Source: a virus. From it: a stretch of 49,225 bases of DNA. Location: positions 1 through 49,225 of IMG/VR virus record IMGVR_UViG_3300018411_000006. The stretch is one strand, 5' to 3'. A model generated the notes under the pieces. It was not told where the DNA came from and ran no database searches. It saw only the letters and a program-made list of their open reading frames with translations. Of the stretch, positions 31,756-41,459 are shown one piece after another (positions within the stretch are counted from its first letter, which is position 1; each line of letters opens with the position of its first letter). The position numbers were made by a program, and so were the translations under genes.

Positions 31756-32199
31756 ATGGCGATCGTTGTCTTTGATATTGCCGCATTCCGCGAACGTTAC
31801 CCGGAGTTCGACACCGTAAGTGACTCGTTGCTGAATGCTTATTTCGTAGAGGCAACGGTTTACCTTGATAACACAGACTGTAGCGCGGTGGCGGACCCTG
31901 CAATCAGGGCCGTCTATCTCAACATGCTGGTTGCTCACCTTGCAGCACTGAATTCAGGTGTGAATGGGAAAGCACCATCCGGGTTAGTTGGGCGCGTAGC
32001 GAGCGCATCAGAAGGCTCTGTATCTGTATCACTTGGCGAAGTTCCATCAAGCGGCGCTTCGTGGTGGTACCTGCAAACTCCTTATGGGGCTGCCTACTGG
32101 CAGGCAACGGCAGCATACAGAACCGCTCGCTACGTTCCCGGCGCTTCACCATCCAATTACCCAGGGCATTATTACCGGCGCGCTAACTGGCGGAGATAG
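31756..32199 (+). CDS. Head-tail adaptor (DUF4054)
   Basis: 147 aa. [20 protein letters not shown] opens the family's helical bundle. The [20 protein letters not shown] loop and the closing [21 protein letters not shown] pattern are typical of DUF4054 adaptor proteins that dock on the portal. Two bases separate it from the next gene. Confidence 0.85.
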   Translation: MAIVVFDIAAFRERYPEFDTVSDSLLNAYFVEATVYLDNTDCSAVADPAIRAVYLNMLVAHLAALNSGVNGKAPSGLVGRVASASEGSVSVSLGEVPSSGASWWYLQTPYGAAYWQATAAYRTARYVPGASPSNYPGHYYRRANWRR

Positions 32200-32201
32200 C
32201 C

Positions 32202-32654
32202 ATGACTACTTTCAGTGGGGGATCTGCGCTAGAAGCGAAATTAGCTGAGCTTGCCGAGAAAATTGGCGATGGCAAAACGCTACGGGTCGGGTTTCTGGAG
32301 GGGGCAACATACCCAGACGGAACATCCGTTCCCATGGTGGCCGCCGCTAACGAATTCGGTGACCCTGCTATGAACCGACCGCCTCGCCCGTTTTTCAGAA
32401 ACATGATCGCTGATAACTCGCCAGCATGGCCCAAAGATATGGCAAAGATTGCAGAGGTCACTGGATATGATGCCGATACGATGCTTGGAATGATGGGGGA
32501 ACACATCAAAGATCAGTTGCAGGGCTCTATACGAGAACTGATGGAGCCCGCTCTATCCCCGGTGACTATCGCCAAAAAGGGATTCTCAAAGCCTCTTGTT
32601 GAGACATCACACATGCTAAACAGCGTCGACTACGACATTAAGGATGGCGTATGA
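32202..32654 (+). CDS. Neck/tail-completion protein (HK97 gp10-like)
   Basis: 150 aa. The pattern LRVGFLEGATYPDGTSVPMV, AAANEFGDP and RPFFRNMIADN followed by PLVETSHMLNSVDYDI matches gp10-type neck proteins. It joins head completion to the tail terminator. The stop overlaps the next ATG. Confidence 0.83.
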   Translation: MTTFSGGSALEAKLAELAEKIGDGKTLRVGFLEGATYPDGTSVPMVAAANEFGDPAMNRPPRPFFRNMIADNSPAWPKDMAKIAEVTGYDADTMLGMMGEHIKDQLQGSIRELMEPALSPVTIAKKGFSKPLVETSHMLNSVDYDIKDGV

Positions 32655-33019
32655 ACCTGCGCAGCATAGCCAATAGCCTGACAAGTAATATCAACCCAAA
32701 TGTGCCTGGAGTTTTTCAGGTCAATACCGGGTTCACCACGCTACCTGGCGGTAAGAGGGTTCCTTCCTTTAACAGCGTCGATGTAACAGTGCAGTTGCAG
32801 GAACTTTCATCTACTGACCTGAAGCAGGTCGATTCGGTCAACATTCAGGGAATTCTACGTAGCGCCTATCTGAACGGCAATTTCAACGGTGTGAACCGAC
32901 CCGAGCAAAAGGGTGGGGACATTCTGGTGATTGGTTCTGAGAAATGGCTGGTCGTGAAAGTCCCTGAGCTTTGGAGTGACTGGTGCCGGGTGATCATAAA
33001 TCTCCAGAGGTCAACATGA
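32651..33019 (+). CDS. Probable head-closure/tail-terminator protein
   Basis: 122 aa, beta-rich (FNSVDVTVQLQELSSTDLKQ; ILVIGSEKWLVVKVPELWSD). By order (adaptor, gp10-like, this gene, LIC12616-like, sheath) it should be a neck protein, either stopper or tail terminator. Overlaps of 4 nt on both sides. Confidence 0.68.
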   Translation: MNLRSIANSLTSNINPNVPGVFQVNTGFTTLPGGKRVPSFNSVDVTVQLQELSSTDLKQVDSVNIQGILRSAYLNGNFNGVNRPEQKGGDILVIGSEKWLVVKVPELWSDWCRVIINLQRST

Positions 33020-33567
33020 CGCCGACTATCGATATCAAAGAGCTTGACCTGTTAATACCTCTACAGGCGTTTCTGATGGAGATTACCGGTCTGAGCATCG
33101 ATAACGTGCTTGACGGTCAGCAAAACCTGACGGCAATGCCACTCGGTGATTTTGTCATCATGACGCCGACGAAGCAGATCGGGCTATCAACAAACCGCGT
33201 TAATTATGTCGATAACGGCGTCTATGGCGACGGCATCCAGCAGAACCAGCGCAGCACTAAATGGCCTTGTCAGATTGACTGCTATGGCGAGAGCGCGGCA
33301 GATAACGCTGCAATCATCGGCACACTCATCCGGTCAGACTTTGCCTGTGAATGGTTCAGACAAAACGGCAACGTCATTACCCCTCTTTACTGCTCAGACC
33401 CTCATCAGACAACGATGATAAACGGCGAGCAACAATACGAAAGCCGCTGGACGCTGGACTTCATCGGGCAATACAACCCGACAGTCTCAACGCGCCAGGA
33501 CTTCATGGACAGCATTACAGTCGGCATAGTGGCCGCAGATTTAAAATACCCACCGGAGAGTGCATAA
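33016..33567 (+). CDS. Neck or tail-terminator protein (LIC_12616-like)
   Basis: 183 aa from the ATG at 33016. The segments TAMPLGDFVIMTPTKQIGLS, KWPCQIDCYGESAADNAAII and YESRWTLDFIGQYNPTVS match a family found directly upstream of DUF3383 sheath genes. Likely caps the tail tube. The sheath ATG follows the stop immediately. Confidence 0.75.
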   Translation: MTPTIDIKELDLLIPLQAFLMEITGLSIDNVLDGQQNLTAMPLGDFVIMTPTKQIGLSTNRVNYVDNGVYGDGIQQNQRSTKWPCQIDCYGESAADNAAIIGTLIRSDFACEWFRQNGNVITPLYCSDPHQTTMINGEQQYESRWTLDFIGQYNPTVSTRQDFMDSITVGIVAADLKYPPESA

Positions 33568-35046
33568 ATGGCAATCCCATTACGTAAAGACGTACAAATA
33601 AACCCTGGAGTGCTTCCGGCAGGCGGTTCAGCGCTTGACCTGAATGGACTCATCCTGACAGACAGCGCCTACGCGCCGGTGGGTAGTGTTCTCACCTTTA
33701 CGACCAAAGAAGATGTCGCAGCCTATTTCGGGAGCGCCTCTGTCGAATACAGCATGGCTGAAATCTATTTTCAGGGCTACGACAACTCAACAAAGACGCC
33801 GGGCGCACTTTTGCTGTCACGGTTTAATCCGGAAGACGCTGCTGCATGGCTCCAGTCTGGATCAATGGCGTCGGTGACGCTTGACCAGCTTAAGTTGCTG
33901 ACTGGCGTTCTGACACTCACTGTCGACGGCACTGCCGTAACCTCAGCCAGTATTAATCTGGCAACGGCAACCAGTTTTGCTATGGCGGCCGACCTGATTG
34001 AAACAGGTATCGGTTCAAGCGTGGTTGTGGAGTTTGATACGGTCAAGAAATCCTTCATCATAACCTCGGCAACTGAAGGCGCTGGCAGCACCATTACCTA
34101 TGCGACCGGGACGCTTTCTGCAGGCCTGAAACTGACCGCAGCAACAGGCGCAGTGATTTCTCAGGGTGCTGATGCCGCTGTAGTTACTGACTCTATGACG
34201 GCCGTGCTCAATGCATCCCAGAACTGGGCGCTGTTCACGACATCGTTTGAAGCCTCCGATGCTGAAGCGCTGGCGTTCTCTCAGTGGGTTAACGCGCAGA
34301 GCTATCGTTTTGGCTATGTTCCGTTCTCAATGTCAGCCGATGATGTTGTGGCTGGTTCCACGACTAACATTGCCTACCAGATTATCAGTGTTTACGACTA
34401 TCAGAATTCCATCCCTGTCTATGGCATGCAGAGTCATGCAGCAGCGGTGCTGGGTTATGCAGCATCCCTTGACTTTGACCGGCAGGAAGGGCGAGTGCCG
34501 TTTAAATTCAGATCGCTCTCAGGTCTTCTTGCCCCGGTAACCACTTCAGCGGATTACGACGCGCTGATTGCAAATGGCTTTAACTTCTACGGCGCGTATT
34601 CAGCAAACAACTATGACACCCGCTACTGGGCCGATGGCACCATTACCGGCGACTTTAAGTGGCTGGATAGCTTCTGCTTCCAGATTTGGCTTAATGCCAA
34701 TCTGATGCAGGATGCCATTGAGTTATTCCAGTCCAACCGCAGCATTCCGTACAACGCTCGCGGCAAAGCGATCATTGAGGCGTCATTCTCCGATACTCTC
34801 AATCAGGGTATTACCTTTGGCGGCATCCGCACTGGCGTAACGCTGTCCAGCTCTCAGATTTCAGAGATTCAGAACGCTGTAGGCGCTGACATCTCCCCGT
34901 CACTGATTGCCAAGGGTTACTACCTGTACATCGCTGATGCCACCCCTACGCAGCGTCAGGAGCGCACCAGTCCAAGCATGACGTTGTGGTACTGCGATGG
35001 TGGTTGCGTCCAGAAAATCACTCTTGCAAGCATTGAGGTGCAATAA
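33568..35046 (+). CDS. Tail sheath protein (DUF3383)
   Basis: 492 aa. The contractile sheath subunit, showing that the virion is a myovirus. DUF3383 features: an N-terminal [40 protein letters not shown], a middle variable domain, and the conserved C-terminal lattice part [20 protein letters not shown] to the closing [14 protein letters not shown]. The tube gene follows directly. Confidence 0.92.
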   Translation: MAIPLRKDVQINPGVLPAGGSALDLNGLILTDSAYAPVGSVLTFTTKEDVAAYFGSASVEYSMAEIYFQGYDNSTKTPGALLLSRFNPEDAAAWLQSGSMASVTLDQLKLLTGVLTLTVDGTAVTSASINLATATSFAMAADLIETGIGSSVVVEFDTVKKSFIITSATEGAGSTITYATGTLSAGLKLTAATGAVISQGADAAVVTDSMTAVLNASQNWALFTTSFEASDAEALAFSQWVNAQSYRFGYVPFSMSADDVVAGSTTNIAYQIISVYDYQNSIPVYGMQSHAAAVLGYAASLDFDRQEGRVPFKFRSLSGLLAPVTTSADYDALIANGFNFYGAYSANNYDTRYWADGTITGDFKWLDSFCFQIWLNANLMQDAIELFQSNRSIPYNARGKAIIEASFSDTLNQGITFGGIRTGVTLSSSQISEIQNAVGADISPSLIAKGYYLYIADATPTQRQERTSPSMTLWYCDGGCVQKITLASIEVQ

Positions 35047-35487
35047 ATGTCCAACACTATTACAAGCGCTGATTCAATCTTTGCCCTCACTGTCACCAAC
35101 CTTTTCCCAAGCGCTCAGACGCTGGAAGGCTACGCAGCAGACGCTATGTTTGCATTGGGCGATACTGAAATGGCTGTCTCCGTCCGTGGCGCGGACGGTA
35201 AGCTGTCAGGTGGCTTCGTTTTCGGCGAATATCTGCAGACGATCACCATCATGCCAGACAGCCCATCTCGTGAGTTGTTCGAAACATGGCAACTGACTTC
35301 GCTGACTTCAAAGGCGGTATTCCGCTGCAACGCAACAATTATCCTCCCGGCTATAAGCCGCAAATTCACGCTGACTAACGGCATCCTGCAGCGCGTCAAG
35401 GCTATTCCAGATGCGCAGCGCGTACTGCAGGCGATGACCTTCCAGATTAACTGGGAAAGCGTAACCGGCGAAGCCTATCAGGCATAA
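35047..35487 (+). CDS. Tail tube protein (DUF3277)
   Basis: 146 aa. Inner tube subunit. ITSADSIFALTVTNLFPSAQ opens the DUF3277 domain; FETWQLTSLTSKAVFRCNAT and FTLTNGILQRVKAIPDAQRV follow. Directly after the sheath gene, as in other DUF3383 phages. Confidence 0.9.
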   Translation: MSNTITSADSIFALTVTNLFPSAQTLEGYAADAMFALGDTEMAVSVRGADGKLSGGFVFGEYLQTITIMPDSPSRELFETWQLTSLTSKAVFRCNATIILPAISRKFTLTNGILQRVKAIPDAQRVLQAMTFQINWESVTGEAYQA

Positions 35488-35495
35488 GGAATCAC

Positions 35496-35900
35496 ATGGC
35501 TCGTAAAGAAATTTACTACACCGTCGAGGACAAAGGCCGTGACCAGGGAAAAGTGTTTTTCATTCGGGAAATGGCTGCTTCTCAGGCTGAATGGTGGGCA
35601 ATCCGTGCCGGGCTGGCGATGGCTAAGAACGGCGTTAATCTTCCGGATAACTTTTCAGATATGGGCATGGCAGGAATGGCAAAGGTCGGCTTCGAAATGG
35701 TGGCTAAGATACCTCCAGAGGATGCACGGCCTCTCCTGGACGAGTTGATGAAGTGTGTGCAGGCAGTGCCTGACCCGGCTAACCAGAGCATTAAGCGAGC
35801 GCTCATTGATGACGACACCGAGGAAGTTGTCACCCGGCTCAAGCTGAGAAGCGAAGTTTTCAAACTCCACGTAGATTTTTTAACCGCCGCCGCCAGTTAG
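35496..35900 (+). CDS. Tail assembly chaperone (G-type)
   Basis: 134 aa. Small helical protein (SQAEWWAIRAGLAMAKNGVN; PLLDELMKCVQAVPDP) between tube and tape measure, the place of the lambda G/GT chaperones that hold the tape measure. A slippery TTTTTTA at 35876-35882, seven codons from the end, would let some ribosomes shift -1 into the next frame (see the frameshift extension). Confidence 0.82.
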   Translation: MARKEIYYTVEDKGRDQGKVFFIREMAASQAEWWAIRAGLAMAKNGVNLPDNFSDMGMAGMAKVGFEMVAKIPPEDARPLLDELMKCVQAVPDPANQSIKRALIDDDTEEVVTRLKLRSEVFKLHVDFLTAAAS

Positions 35901-36112
35901 ACATTCCTCCACTAATGGGCCAGCAGGTTCATGGACTGGCTGATTACGTAAATGTCCCAAAAACAATCGCTACGGTTATGTCATCTGGGAAGTGCTCTCT
36001 GACAGAGCTAAGCACGTCTTTGGGGCTGGAGGATTTATGGTGGTGGCTCGAGGTTATTACCGTGGACAGCTACAACAACATGGTTATCAATAAGGCCCAG
36101 GAGGGTGTCTGA
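35876..36112 (+). CDS. -1 frameshift extension of the chaperone (GT-type)
   Basis: At 35876-35882 the codons GAT TTT TTA present the canonical X XXY YYZ heptamer T TTT TTA. After a -1 slip, reading continues AAC CGC CGC and into the frame of the 65-codon ORF at 35915, ending at 36112. That gives a predicted 205-aa fusion (129 shared plus 76 new residues, with QQVHGLADYVNVPKTIATVM). The 35915 ATG has no good ribosome site, which supports the frameshift. No downstream pseudoknot is obvious; a weak GCCAG/CTGGC stem lies 36 nt on. Confidence 0.82.
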   Translation, partial: FFNRRRQLDIPPLMGQQVHGLADYVNVPKTIATVMSSGKCSLTELSTSLGLEDLWWWLEVITVDSYNNMVINKAQEGV

Positions 36113-37920
36113 TGTCAACAGTAATAGATGCCCTTGTTATTACACTGGGCCTTGACTCCTCGAATTTCAAAAAAAACAGTAAAGAAATTTCCGAGGAGAT
36201 GAAAAAGCAGCGCAAAGACGCTGAGAAAATGGCAAAAGACATGGAGGCCGCAGGTAAAAGAGCGGCCTCTTTCTTTGGCTCAATTCGCACTGAGTTGCTG
36301 GCGCTGGTAGGCGTGACTCTTTCTGTGCAGGGGTTTAAATCGTTCGTTACCAACATGACGAATAACCTGCAACAACTGGCGATCAGTTCACGCTCGCTGG
36401 ACATGTCAGCCAAGTCACTGGATGGCTGGCAACACGCAGCTGCCGCTGCTGGTTCCAGTGCAGAGAAAATTACTGGCACACTTTCGGCTTTCCAGAACAC
36501 CCTGACCAACATCCGTACCGGTGGTGCAGAGAATGATCCGCTGTTTGGTGCTCTGGCTAATTTCGGTGCTGCTACCGGTGCCAATTTCGATTTTGACAAA
36601 GACAACTCAGAAGCCATCATGCGCAAAATTGCGCAGAACTGGAACAAACTGAGTGAGGATGCCAAGCGCAGGTTTGGTAGCCTTCTTGGATTTGATAATG
36701 CCACGCAGCAGGGGTTGAGCAACGGAAACATCTTACGTGATGCTGACCGCTACCGTGAAATGTCCAGGGCTACGGAAGAGGCCACCAGAAAGGCGCAGGA
36801 ATTTAACCGCCGCGTAGAAGACCTCAAACAGAACTTTGCCGCATCATCTCAGGTTCTGTATGAGTCTTTGATCCCCTACGTCGAAAAACTAATCCCACTT
36901 TTTGAAAAATTAGGGAACTGGATATCCGGCCATGGACCGGAAATTAATAAGTTCTTCTCCGACGCAGTAGTTGAAGTCAACAAGCTGGTTGACATGGTTG
37001 GTGGGTGGCAAAACGCACTGGGAGCTGTTGCAATTTTTATTGCTGGTTCATGGCTAACAAGCATAGCCGCTGCATTTGCAAAAATTGCCAAAATACCAGG
37101 CCCACCATGGCTTATGTTCCTTATGGCTTATGCTGGTTATGCAGCAAACGATAGTGAGAACATCTCTGCAAGTGCAAGCTCGTCGCTTAGTTATGCAAAA
37201 AGAAATGTAGGCGACGCTCTCAGGAAGATGGGCATAGACACCGATTACGGAAGGGATGGGAATACTGTAATGGGGACGCCGGATGTTGCTCTGGATATCC
37301 CGGGTAATCAGCCGGTAGCACCTCCAAAGGCCACTAAAGCAGGAGCAGCATTACTGGGGTTTATGTCCACTCAGTTTGCACAGCTTGAGGCGAAATACGG
37401 ACTTCCTAGTGGGTTGCTTAAGTCAGTGGCAACTACTGAGTCTGGAGGAAATCAGTACGCTATTTCCTCTGCCGGCGCGAAGGGGATGTTCCAGTTCATG
37501 GATGGGACTGCAAAAGACCTTGGCCTGTCTGGTTCAGATGTTTTTGACCCATCAAAATCGGCAGAAGCCGCTGCCAGATATCTCAAGCAACTATTGACGG
37601 CCACAGGAGGAAATCTCTCCATGGCCCTCGGCGCTTATAACTGGGGTATTGGCAACCTTAAACGCAAAGGGATTGAAAATGCTCCTGATGAGACATTGAA
37701 CTACATACCAAAAGTATTAGCAGGCGTTCAGTTGGGAGCAGGAGTTTCGGCCAGCAGAAATCCGGCATATGGGAATGGTGGTGGAAGCAGGACTGATATT
37801 CACATTAATGAGGTCAATATGCAGACATCAGCAACAACGGCTAATGCGCTAGGAAATGAACTCAACAGAAACGTTCAGAGAAATCGCCTGGTAACGCCGG
37901 CAATGTCAGGGCAGGGTTGA
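36112..37920 (+). CDS. Tape measure protein with lytic transglycosylase domain
   Basis: 602 aa. Sets tail length and passes into the host. The N-terminal DALVITLGLDSSNFKKNSKE start is typical, then coiled coils. Hydrophobic segments are near 300-345 (GAVAIFIAGSWLTSIAAAF; PWLMFLMAYAGYAA). An SLT transglycosylase domain covers about 425-545 with the catalytic Glu in SVATTESGGNQYAISSAGAK and the GMFQFMDGTAKDLGL and ALGAYNWGIGNL motifs, suited to opening peptidoglycan during DNA entry. The start overlaps the chaperone stop by one base. Confidence 0.92.
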   Translation: MSTVIDALVITLGLDSSNFKKNSKEISEEMKKQRKDAEKMAKDMEAAGKRAASFFGSIRTELLALVGVTLSVQGFKSFVTNMTNNLQQLAISSRSLDMSAKSLDGWQHAAAAAGSSAEKITGTLSAFQNTLTNIRTGGAENDPLFGALANFGAATGANFDFDKDNSEAIMRKIAQNWNKLSEDAKRRFGSLLGFDNATQQGLSNGNILRDADRYREMSRATEEATRKAQEFNRRVEDLKQNFAASSQVLYESLIPYVEKLIPLFEKLGNWISGHGPEINKFFSDAVVEVNKLVDMVGGWQNALGAVAIFIAGSWLTSIAAAFAKIAKIPGPPWLMFLMAYAGYAANDSENISASASSSLSYAKRNVGDALRKMGIDTDYGRDGNTVMGTPDVALDIPGNQPVAPPKATKAGAALLGFMSTQFAQLEAKYGLPSGLLKSVATTESGGNQYAISSAGAKGMFQFMDGTAKDLGLSGSDVFDPSKSAEAAARYLKQLLTATGGNLSMALGAYNWGIGNLKRKGIENAPDETLNYIPKVLAGVQLGAGVSASRNPAYGNGGGSRTDIHINEVNMQTSATTANALGNELNRNVQRNRLVTPAMSGQG

Positions 37921-37921
37921 T

Positions 37922-38725
37922 ATGGCTTTTTCATTAAACGAAACAACCCTGCTGAGTGCTATCAGTAGTGGCAACATATTCTCGATCATCAATAGCACGC
38001 TGTCCCCTGGGTATGGAATCTACCTCAAATCCGGCGTGGCAGCTCTGTCGCCATCGTCGTTTCTCGGAATCGAATATGGCGCTGATGCTTCCGTGGTGTC
38101 AGCGCCTATTGAGGGTGGCTCATATAGCTCATTCAACAAGGTAAAGCGCCCCCCGGTAATCAGGGTGCTTTTCGTTCTTGAGGGATGGACAGGTTATAGC
38201 GGCAGCATTCCAAACCTGACTAACTTCACGCTAACCAGCCGGTCAGATATGCTTTCCGACCTTGATGACATGGTTTCTGGTACAGAACTTTACGACATCG
38301 AAACTCCGGATACGACCTATGAGGATTACGATCTCATTCGATACAACTACCGGACATCGGACAGAGATGTGACGTTGCTGACGGTGGAAGCGATTTTCCA
38401 GGCTGTATTGCAGGAAGCGGAAGTCACTCTTACCAGCACCACGGCAAATAGCGATACTACTTCAAACGCCACTAGCAAGGCACCAAATGCTGTTACTCAG
38501 CAGGCTAATTCTACGGCGACAAACACCACCCTTGAGGATGTTAAAGGTGCCCTAACTGGTTTGAAAAATTCTGTATCAAGCGCCAGTGAAGCAGTGGCAA
38601 CATCGGTGTCAACAGCGGTAAGCAATGCTACATCAGGTGTTACCAATGCCATCAATGGGGCCGCGAAATCAGCCATAGATAGTCTTTCTTCAGCGGTTAC
38701 GGAACTTGTTAAAGGGCTGTCCTGA
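37922..38725 (+). CDS. Baseplate/tail protein after the tape measure
   Basis: 267 aa. Residues 1-175 form a beta-rich domain ([40 protein letters not shown]) resembling baseplate hub-adaptor proteins. The remainder is a Ser/Thr/Ala-rich coil ([20 protein letters not shown]) that may be flexible. By order it links tube and hub. The exact family is not certain. Confidence 0.7.
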   Translation: MAFSLNETTLLSAISSGNIFSIINSTLSPGYGIYLKSGVAALSPSSFLGIEYGADASVVSAPIEGGSYSSFNKVKRPPVIRVLFVLEGWTGYSGSIPNLTNFTLTSRSDMLSDLDDMVSGTELYDIETPDTTYEDYDLIRYNYRTSDRDVTLLTVEAIFQAVLQEAEVTLTSTTANSDTTSNATSKAPNAVTQQANSTATNTTLEDVKGALTGLKNSVSSASEAVATSVSTAVSNATSGVTNAINGAAKSAIDSLSSAVTELVKGLS

Positions 38726-39030
38726 TGCAAAACATATCCCTCAAGCCTGTTAAATCTCAGGAAGTGAATGTCACCCTGGCAGGGCAGGCAGTGACTCTGC
38801 GCATTGTTCAGAGAAGTACCGGCCTGTTTATGGATATCGGCATCGATAATTTATGGATTGCTCAGGGTATTCTCTGCCTAAACTGCACAAAAATAGTTCG
38901 ATACACTTACCTTAAGTTTCAAGGAGATTTGTTTTTTGCAGATGTGATTGGAAGCCTTGACCCAGTGTATGACGAGCTTGGGTCGCGCTTTAAGTTGTTC
39001 TACGCGACAGCGAAAGAGATGGCGTCATGA
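38725..39030 (+). CDS. Baseplate plug protein (Pam3 gp18-like)
   Basis: 101 aa. The pattern [40 protein letters not shown] and [19 protein letters not shown] matches the small plug domain found between hub components in DUF3383-type myoviruses. Overlaps of 1 and 4 nt with its neighbours. Confidence 0.8.
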   Translation: MQNISLKPVKSQEVNVTLAGQAVTLRIVQRSTGLFMDIGIDNLWIAQGILCLNCTKIVRYTYLKFQGDLFFADVIGSLDPVYDELGSRFKLFYATAKEMAS

Positions 39031-39881
39031 CATATAAAAAACGAAGCCTTAAATTCCAATTCTCCCTTAAGGAGGGGGTTTTTGAAGAGCCTGACAATAA
39101 TGTTTTAACAATAGATAACATTAAATCAGAGATCGAATTGGGGGCGTATGGAGGCATATCAGGAACCAGCCTTGAAGCTAGGATTTACGGATTAAGTCTG
39201 GCAAATATGGGGCTGCTCAGCTACAAAGGGATTCAGCTAAACGGAGCAAAACAGAACACCATGAAAGTGTGGGCTGACAACCAGCCTATTTTTTACGGTT
39301 CCATTACCTCATGTTTTATTGACCACAACCAGATGCCAGATGCGCCACTTATCATAAGCTCTTTTGCTACTGGCTATGAGCACTCACTGGCAACTCCACC
39401 ATTCTCCATTGAAGGCGTGGCAAATGTTGCGGACATAATAATCTCTATCGCAAAGTCCATCGACTATGCCGTTGTGAATAATGGCGTATCATCCCAGATT
39501 GAAAATCCTTATTTTACTGGCGACCCGATAGAGCAGATTAACGAGTGCGCAAAAGTAGCCGGAATCAATATAGATTACAGAATAAAGACAATTTACATCT
39601 GGCCCATAAATGGGGTGATTGACGAAAAAATACCCCTTATTAGCCCTGAAACTGGTCTTATTGGTTACCCGACATTTACCCAGATTGGAATAACGTTTCA
39701 GTGCACCTATAGCGACCTGATAGTCAGGGGAAGGAAGATTCAATTGGAGACGTCACTCCCTAACGGTAGTGGCGTTTATACCGTTCAGTCTGCGAGCCAT
39801 CACCTTTCTTCCTGGACAGAGGGAGGTCCGTGGACAACCGTCATATGGGCGTCTATCGGACAATTAACAGAGAAACAGTGA
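39027..39881 (+). CDS. Baseplate hub protein (gp27-like)
   Basis: 284 aa. Beta-rich, with [20 protein letters not shown] near the start, a middle domain ([20 protein letters not shown]) and a closing [20 protein letters not shown]. Matches hub proteins that carry the central spike. Codons are more AT-rich than in the head genes. The spike gene starts at its stop. Confidence 0.8.
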   Translation: MTYKKRSLKFQFSLKEGVFEEPDNNVLTIDNIKSEIELGAYGGISGTSLEARIYGLSLANMGLLSYKGIQLNGAKQNTMKVWADNQPIFYGSITSCFIDHNQMPDAPLIISSFATGYEHSLATPPFSIEGVANVADIIISIAKSIDYAVVNNGVSSQIENPYFTGDPIEQINECAKVAGINIDYRIKTIYIWPINGVIDEKIPLISPETGLIGYPTFTQIGITFQCTYSDLIVRGRKIQLETSLPNGSGVYTVQSASHHLSSWTEGGPWTTVIWASIGQLTEKQ

Positions 39882-40579
39882 TGAACCTTTACACCACAAC
39901 TCCAGAGGATGTATCGACAGATGCAAACTCTATGCAGTACCTGATGCGAAAATTCATGATGGGTAACTACTTCATCACTATTGGTCTGGTTATGTCAGTT
40001 GATGATTCTGGCGAGGTTGTCGCGGTAAAGCCAATGGTTGAGGGGTTCGCCGGTAACGGCGATCTGATTCCAAACTCAGTTATCTATGGCGTTCCGGTAT
40101 GGCGACTACAGCGCGGAGCAAGTGCGGTGATTATGCCCCCTGTCGCTGGAGATATTGGCATGCTGGCCATATGTGATCGCGATATAACTTCGGTGAAAAA
40201 AACCAAAAAAGAAGCGCTACCAAACTCAAATAGGACGCATAACTACTCAGACGCTATCTATCTCGGCGGCTTGCTCAATGCGGAGCCAAGTCAGTATGTG
40301 AAGTTTGCGAATGACGGCATTGATATCGTCTCTCCGCTGGTTGTCCAGGTTAATGGAAACACGGTCATCGTTAATGCTGACGACAAAATATCACTTAACG
40401 CGCCAGTTATTGAGGCTAATGGACAACTGACACAGGGCTCTGGTAGCTATGCTGGTAACGCGACATTCGGCGGTACACTTACCGCAACCGGAGAGATAAC
40501 CGGAAACGGCATTCAGTTGTCGACACATGTCCATGGTGGGGTAGAATCAGGAAACTCGACTACAGACGGACCACAGTGA
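39881..40579 (+). CDS. Baseplate spike protein (gp138/gpV type)
   Basis: 232 aa from the ATG at 39881. The N-terminal OB-like domain (ITIGLVMSVDDSGEVVAVKP; VPVWRLQRGASAVIMPPVAG) is followed by a beta-helical part (VNADDKISLNAPVIEANGQL). The tip motif STHVHGGVESGNSTT has the HxH that binds iron in other spikes. It pierces the outer membrane on contraction. Confidence 0.9.
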   Translation: MNLYTTTPEDVSTDANSMQYLMRKFMMGNYFITIGLVMSVDDSGEVVAVKPMVEGFAGNGDLIPNSVIYGVPVWRLQRGASAVIMPPVAGDIGMLAICDRDITSVKKTKKEALPNSNRTHNYSDAIYLGGLLNAEPSQYVKFANDGIDIVSPLVVQVNGNTVIVNADDKISLNAPVIEANGQLTQGSGSYAGNATFGGTLTATGEITGNGIQLSTHVHGGVESGNSTTDGPQ

Positions 40580-40974
40580 TGAAGGTTAAATTTCTTGCTG
40601 CGACAGTTGTGCTTGTTCCTTTTCTTGCGCTTTCATCCCCAGAGCCAGTGGTTTATAAAGACCAGGTGACAATGACTGCGGGAATAAAGAACCTTGATGA
40701 GGTGTTGGAGGGTTGTGAAGGTCATTCAGGCCTCTTCAAGGCGAAAACATTTCAATACTCAGATAGTGGCAATACCATAAAGCTAATTCAGTTCTCGAGA
40801 GGTGATGGTCAGGTGTTTGCAATGCCAACAAATTTTGACCAACTATCGAAGCCGCAATATGAAGATATTCGTGGAATGATCCATGAGGGGCAAAAATACT
40901 GGATAAGTTTCTCTGTATGCGGAAGCGGTGGATACGCTTCGCTAATGGAAATTAGCTACTCATTGGGGATGTAA
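40579..40974 (+). CDS. Predicted secreted protein (moron-like)
   Basis: 131 aa. A clear signal peptide (KVKFLAATVVLVPFLALSSP) directs it to the periplasm. The mature part has two Cys (LEGCEGH; FSVCGSG) that could form a disulfide. It is wedged between the spike gene (stop overlap) and a terminator at 40978. No tail protein family fits; export suggests an effect on the host envelope or on superinfection. The ATG at 40579 is preferred to a GTG just before. Confidence 0.72.
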   Translation: MKVKFLAATVVLVPFLALSSPEPVVYKDQVTMTAGIKNLDEVLEGCEGHSGLFKAKTFQYSDSGNTIKLIQFSRGDGQVFAMPTNFDQLSKPQYEDIRGMIHEGQKYWISFSVCGSGGYASLMEISYSLGM

Positions 40975-40977
40975 GTC

Positions 40978-41000
40978 AACCCACCATCAGGTGGGTTTTT
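40978..41000 (+). terminator. Terminator between tail genes and immI
   Basis: AACCCACC-ATCA-GGTGGGTT with a five-T run. It stands between the converging secreted-protein gene and the minus-strand 151-aa gene. The stem with flanking AAs on the left may also act weakly leftward. Confidence 0.78.
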
Positions 41001-41003
41001 CGT

Positions 41004-41459
41004 CTAAAAAGGAGTCGCCACTCTTGACATGCACCCGCACCCAACTAGTTGACCCGGATGTATGCGTTTGAATAATCCTGTTTTTATACCTTTTTTGATC
41101 TGATACTTCTTGCCGTTTAGGAAAAAGTGGCCTGGGTGCTTACATAGAAAATCTTCATACACCCAAATGGCCTCAGTGATTCCAAATTTTAACCTTTTCT
41201 GTCTTTCAATCTTAGGCTTAACGAGGAACCACAGTATCATTGAGAGTTGCCCAGAAAGCTTATCCCCAAGCCCGGTTTTTTCAATGATACAGAGCTTGGA
41301 TTTATTCAGGTCGGAACCTGCTTTTATGACGAGTTGATACAGGCCATTGCAGTTTTTTACTTCATTGATAGCTCTTTTTATAATCAGAAGATCGTTTTCT
41401 TTTGCGGTATTAAATATGCTTTTAATGATCTCGCACTCTTGCTTGCTAAGGCTAAACAT
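41004..41459 (-). CDS. Unknown lysogenic protein with a minor-head-like C-terminus
   Basis: 151 aa, start codon overlapping the mnt stop, so it is made with Mnt in lysogens. Residues 1-85 are helical and basic (SIFNTAKENDLLIIKRAINE; LSGQLSMILWFLVKP) with one weakly hydrophobic stretch. Residues about 95-151 resemble the C-terminal motif of Mu F/gp7 minor head proteins: IWVYEDFLCKHPGHFF, GKKYQIKKG, HPGQLVGCGCMSRV. The minor head protein of this phage (26989-27831) shows the same order: [23 protein letters not shown]. The position is that of P22 sieA. Function unknown; exclusion or interference with capsid assembly is conceivable. Confidence 0.75.
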   Translation of the reverse strand: MFSLSKQECEIIKSIFNTAKENDLLIIKRAINEVKNCNGLYQLVIKAGSDLNKSKLCIIEKTGLGDKLSGQLSMILWFLVKPKIERQKRLKFGITEAIWVYEDFLCKHPGHFFLNGKKYQIKKGIKTGLFKRIHPGQLVGCGCMSRVATPF

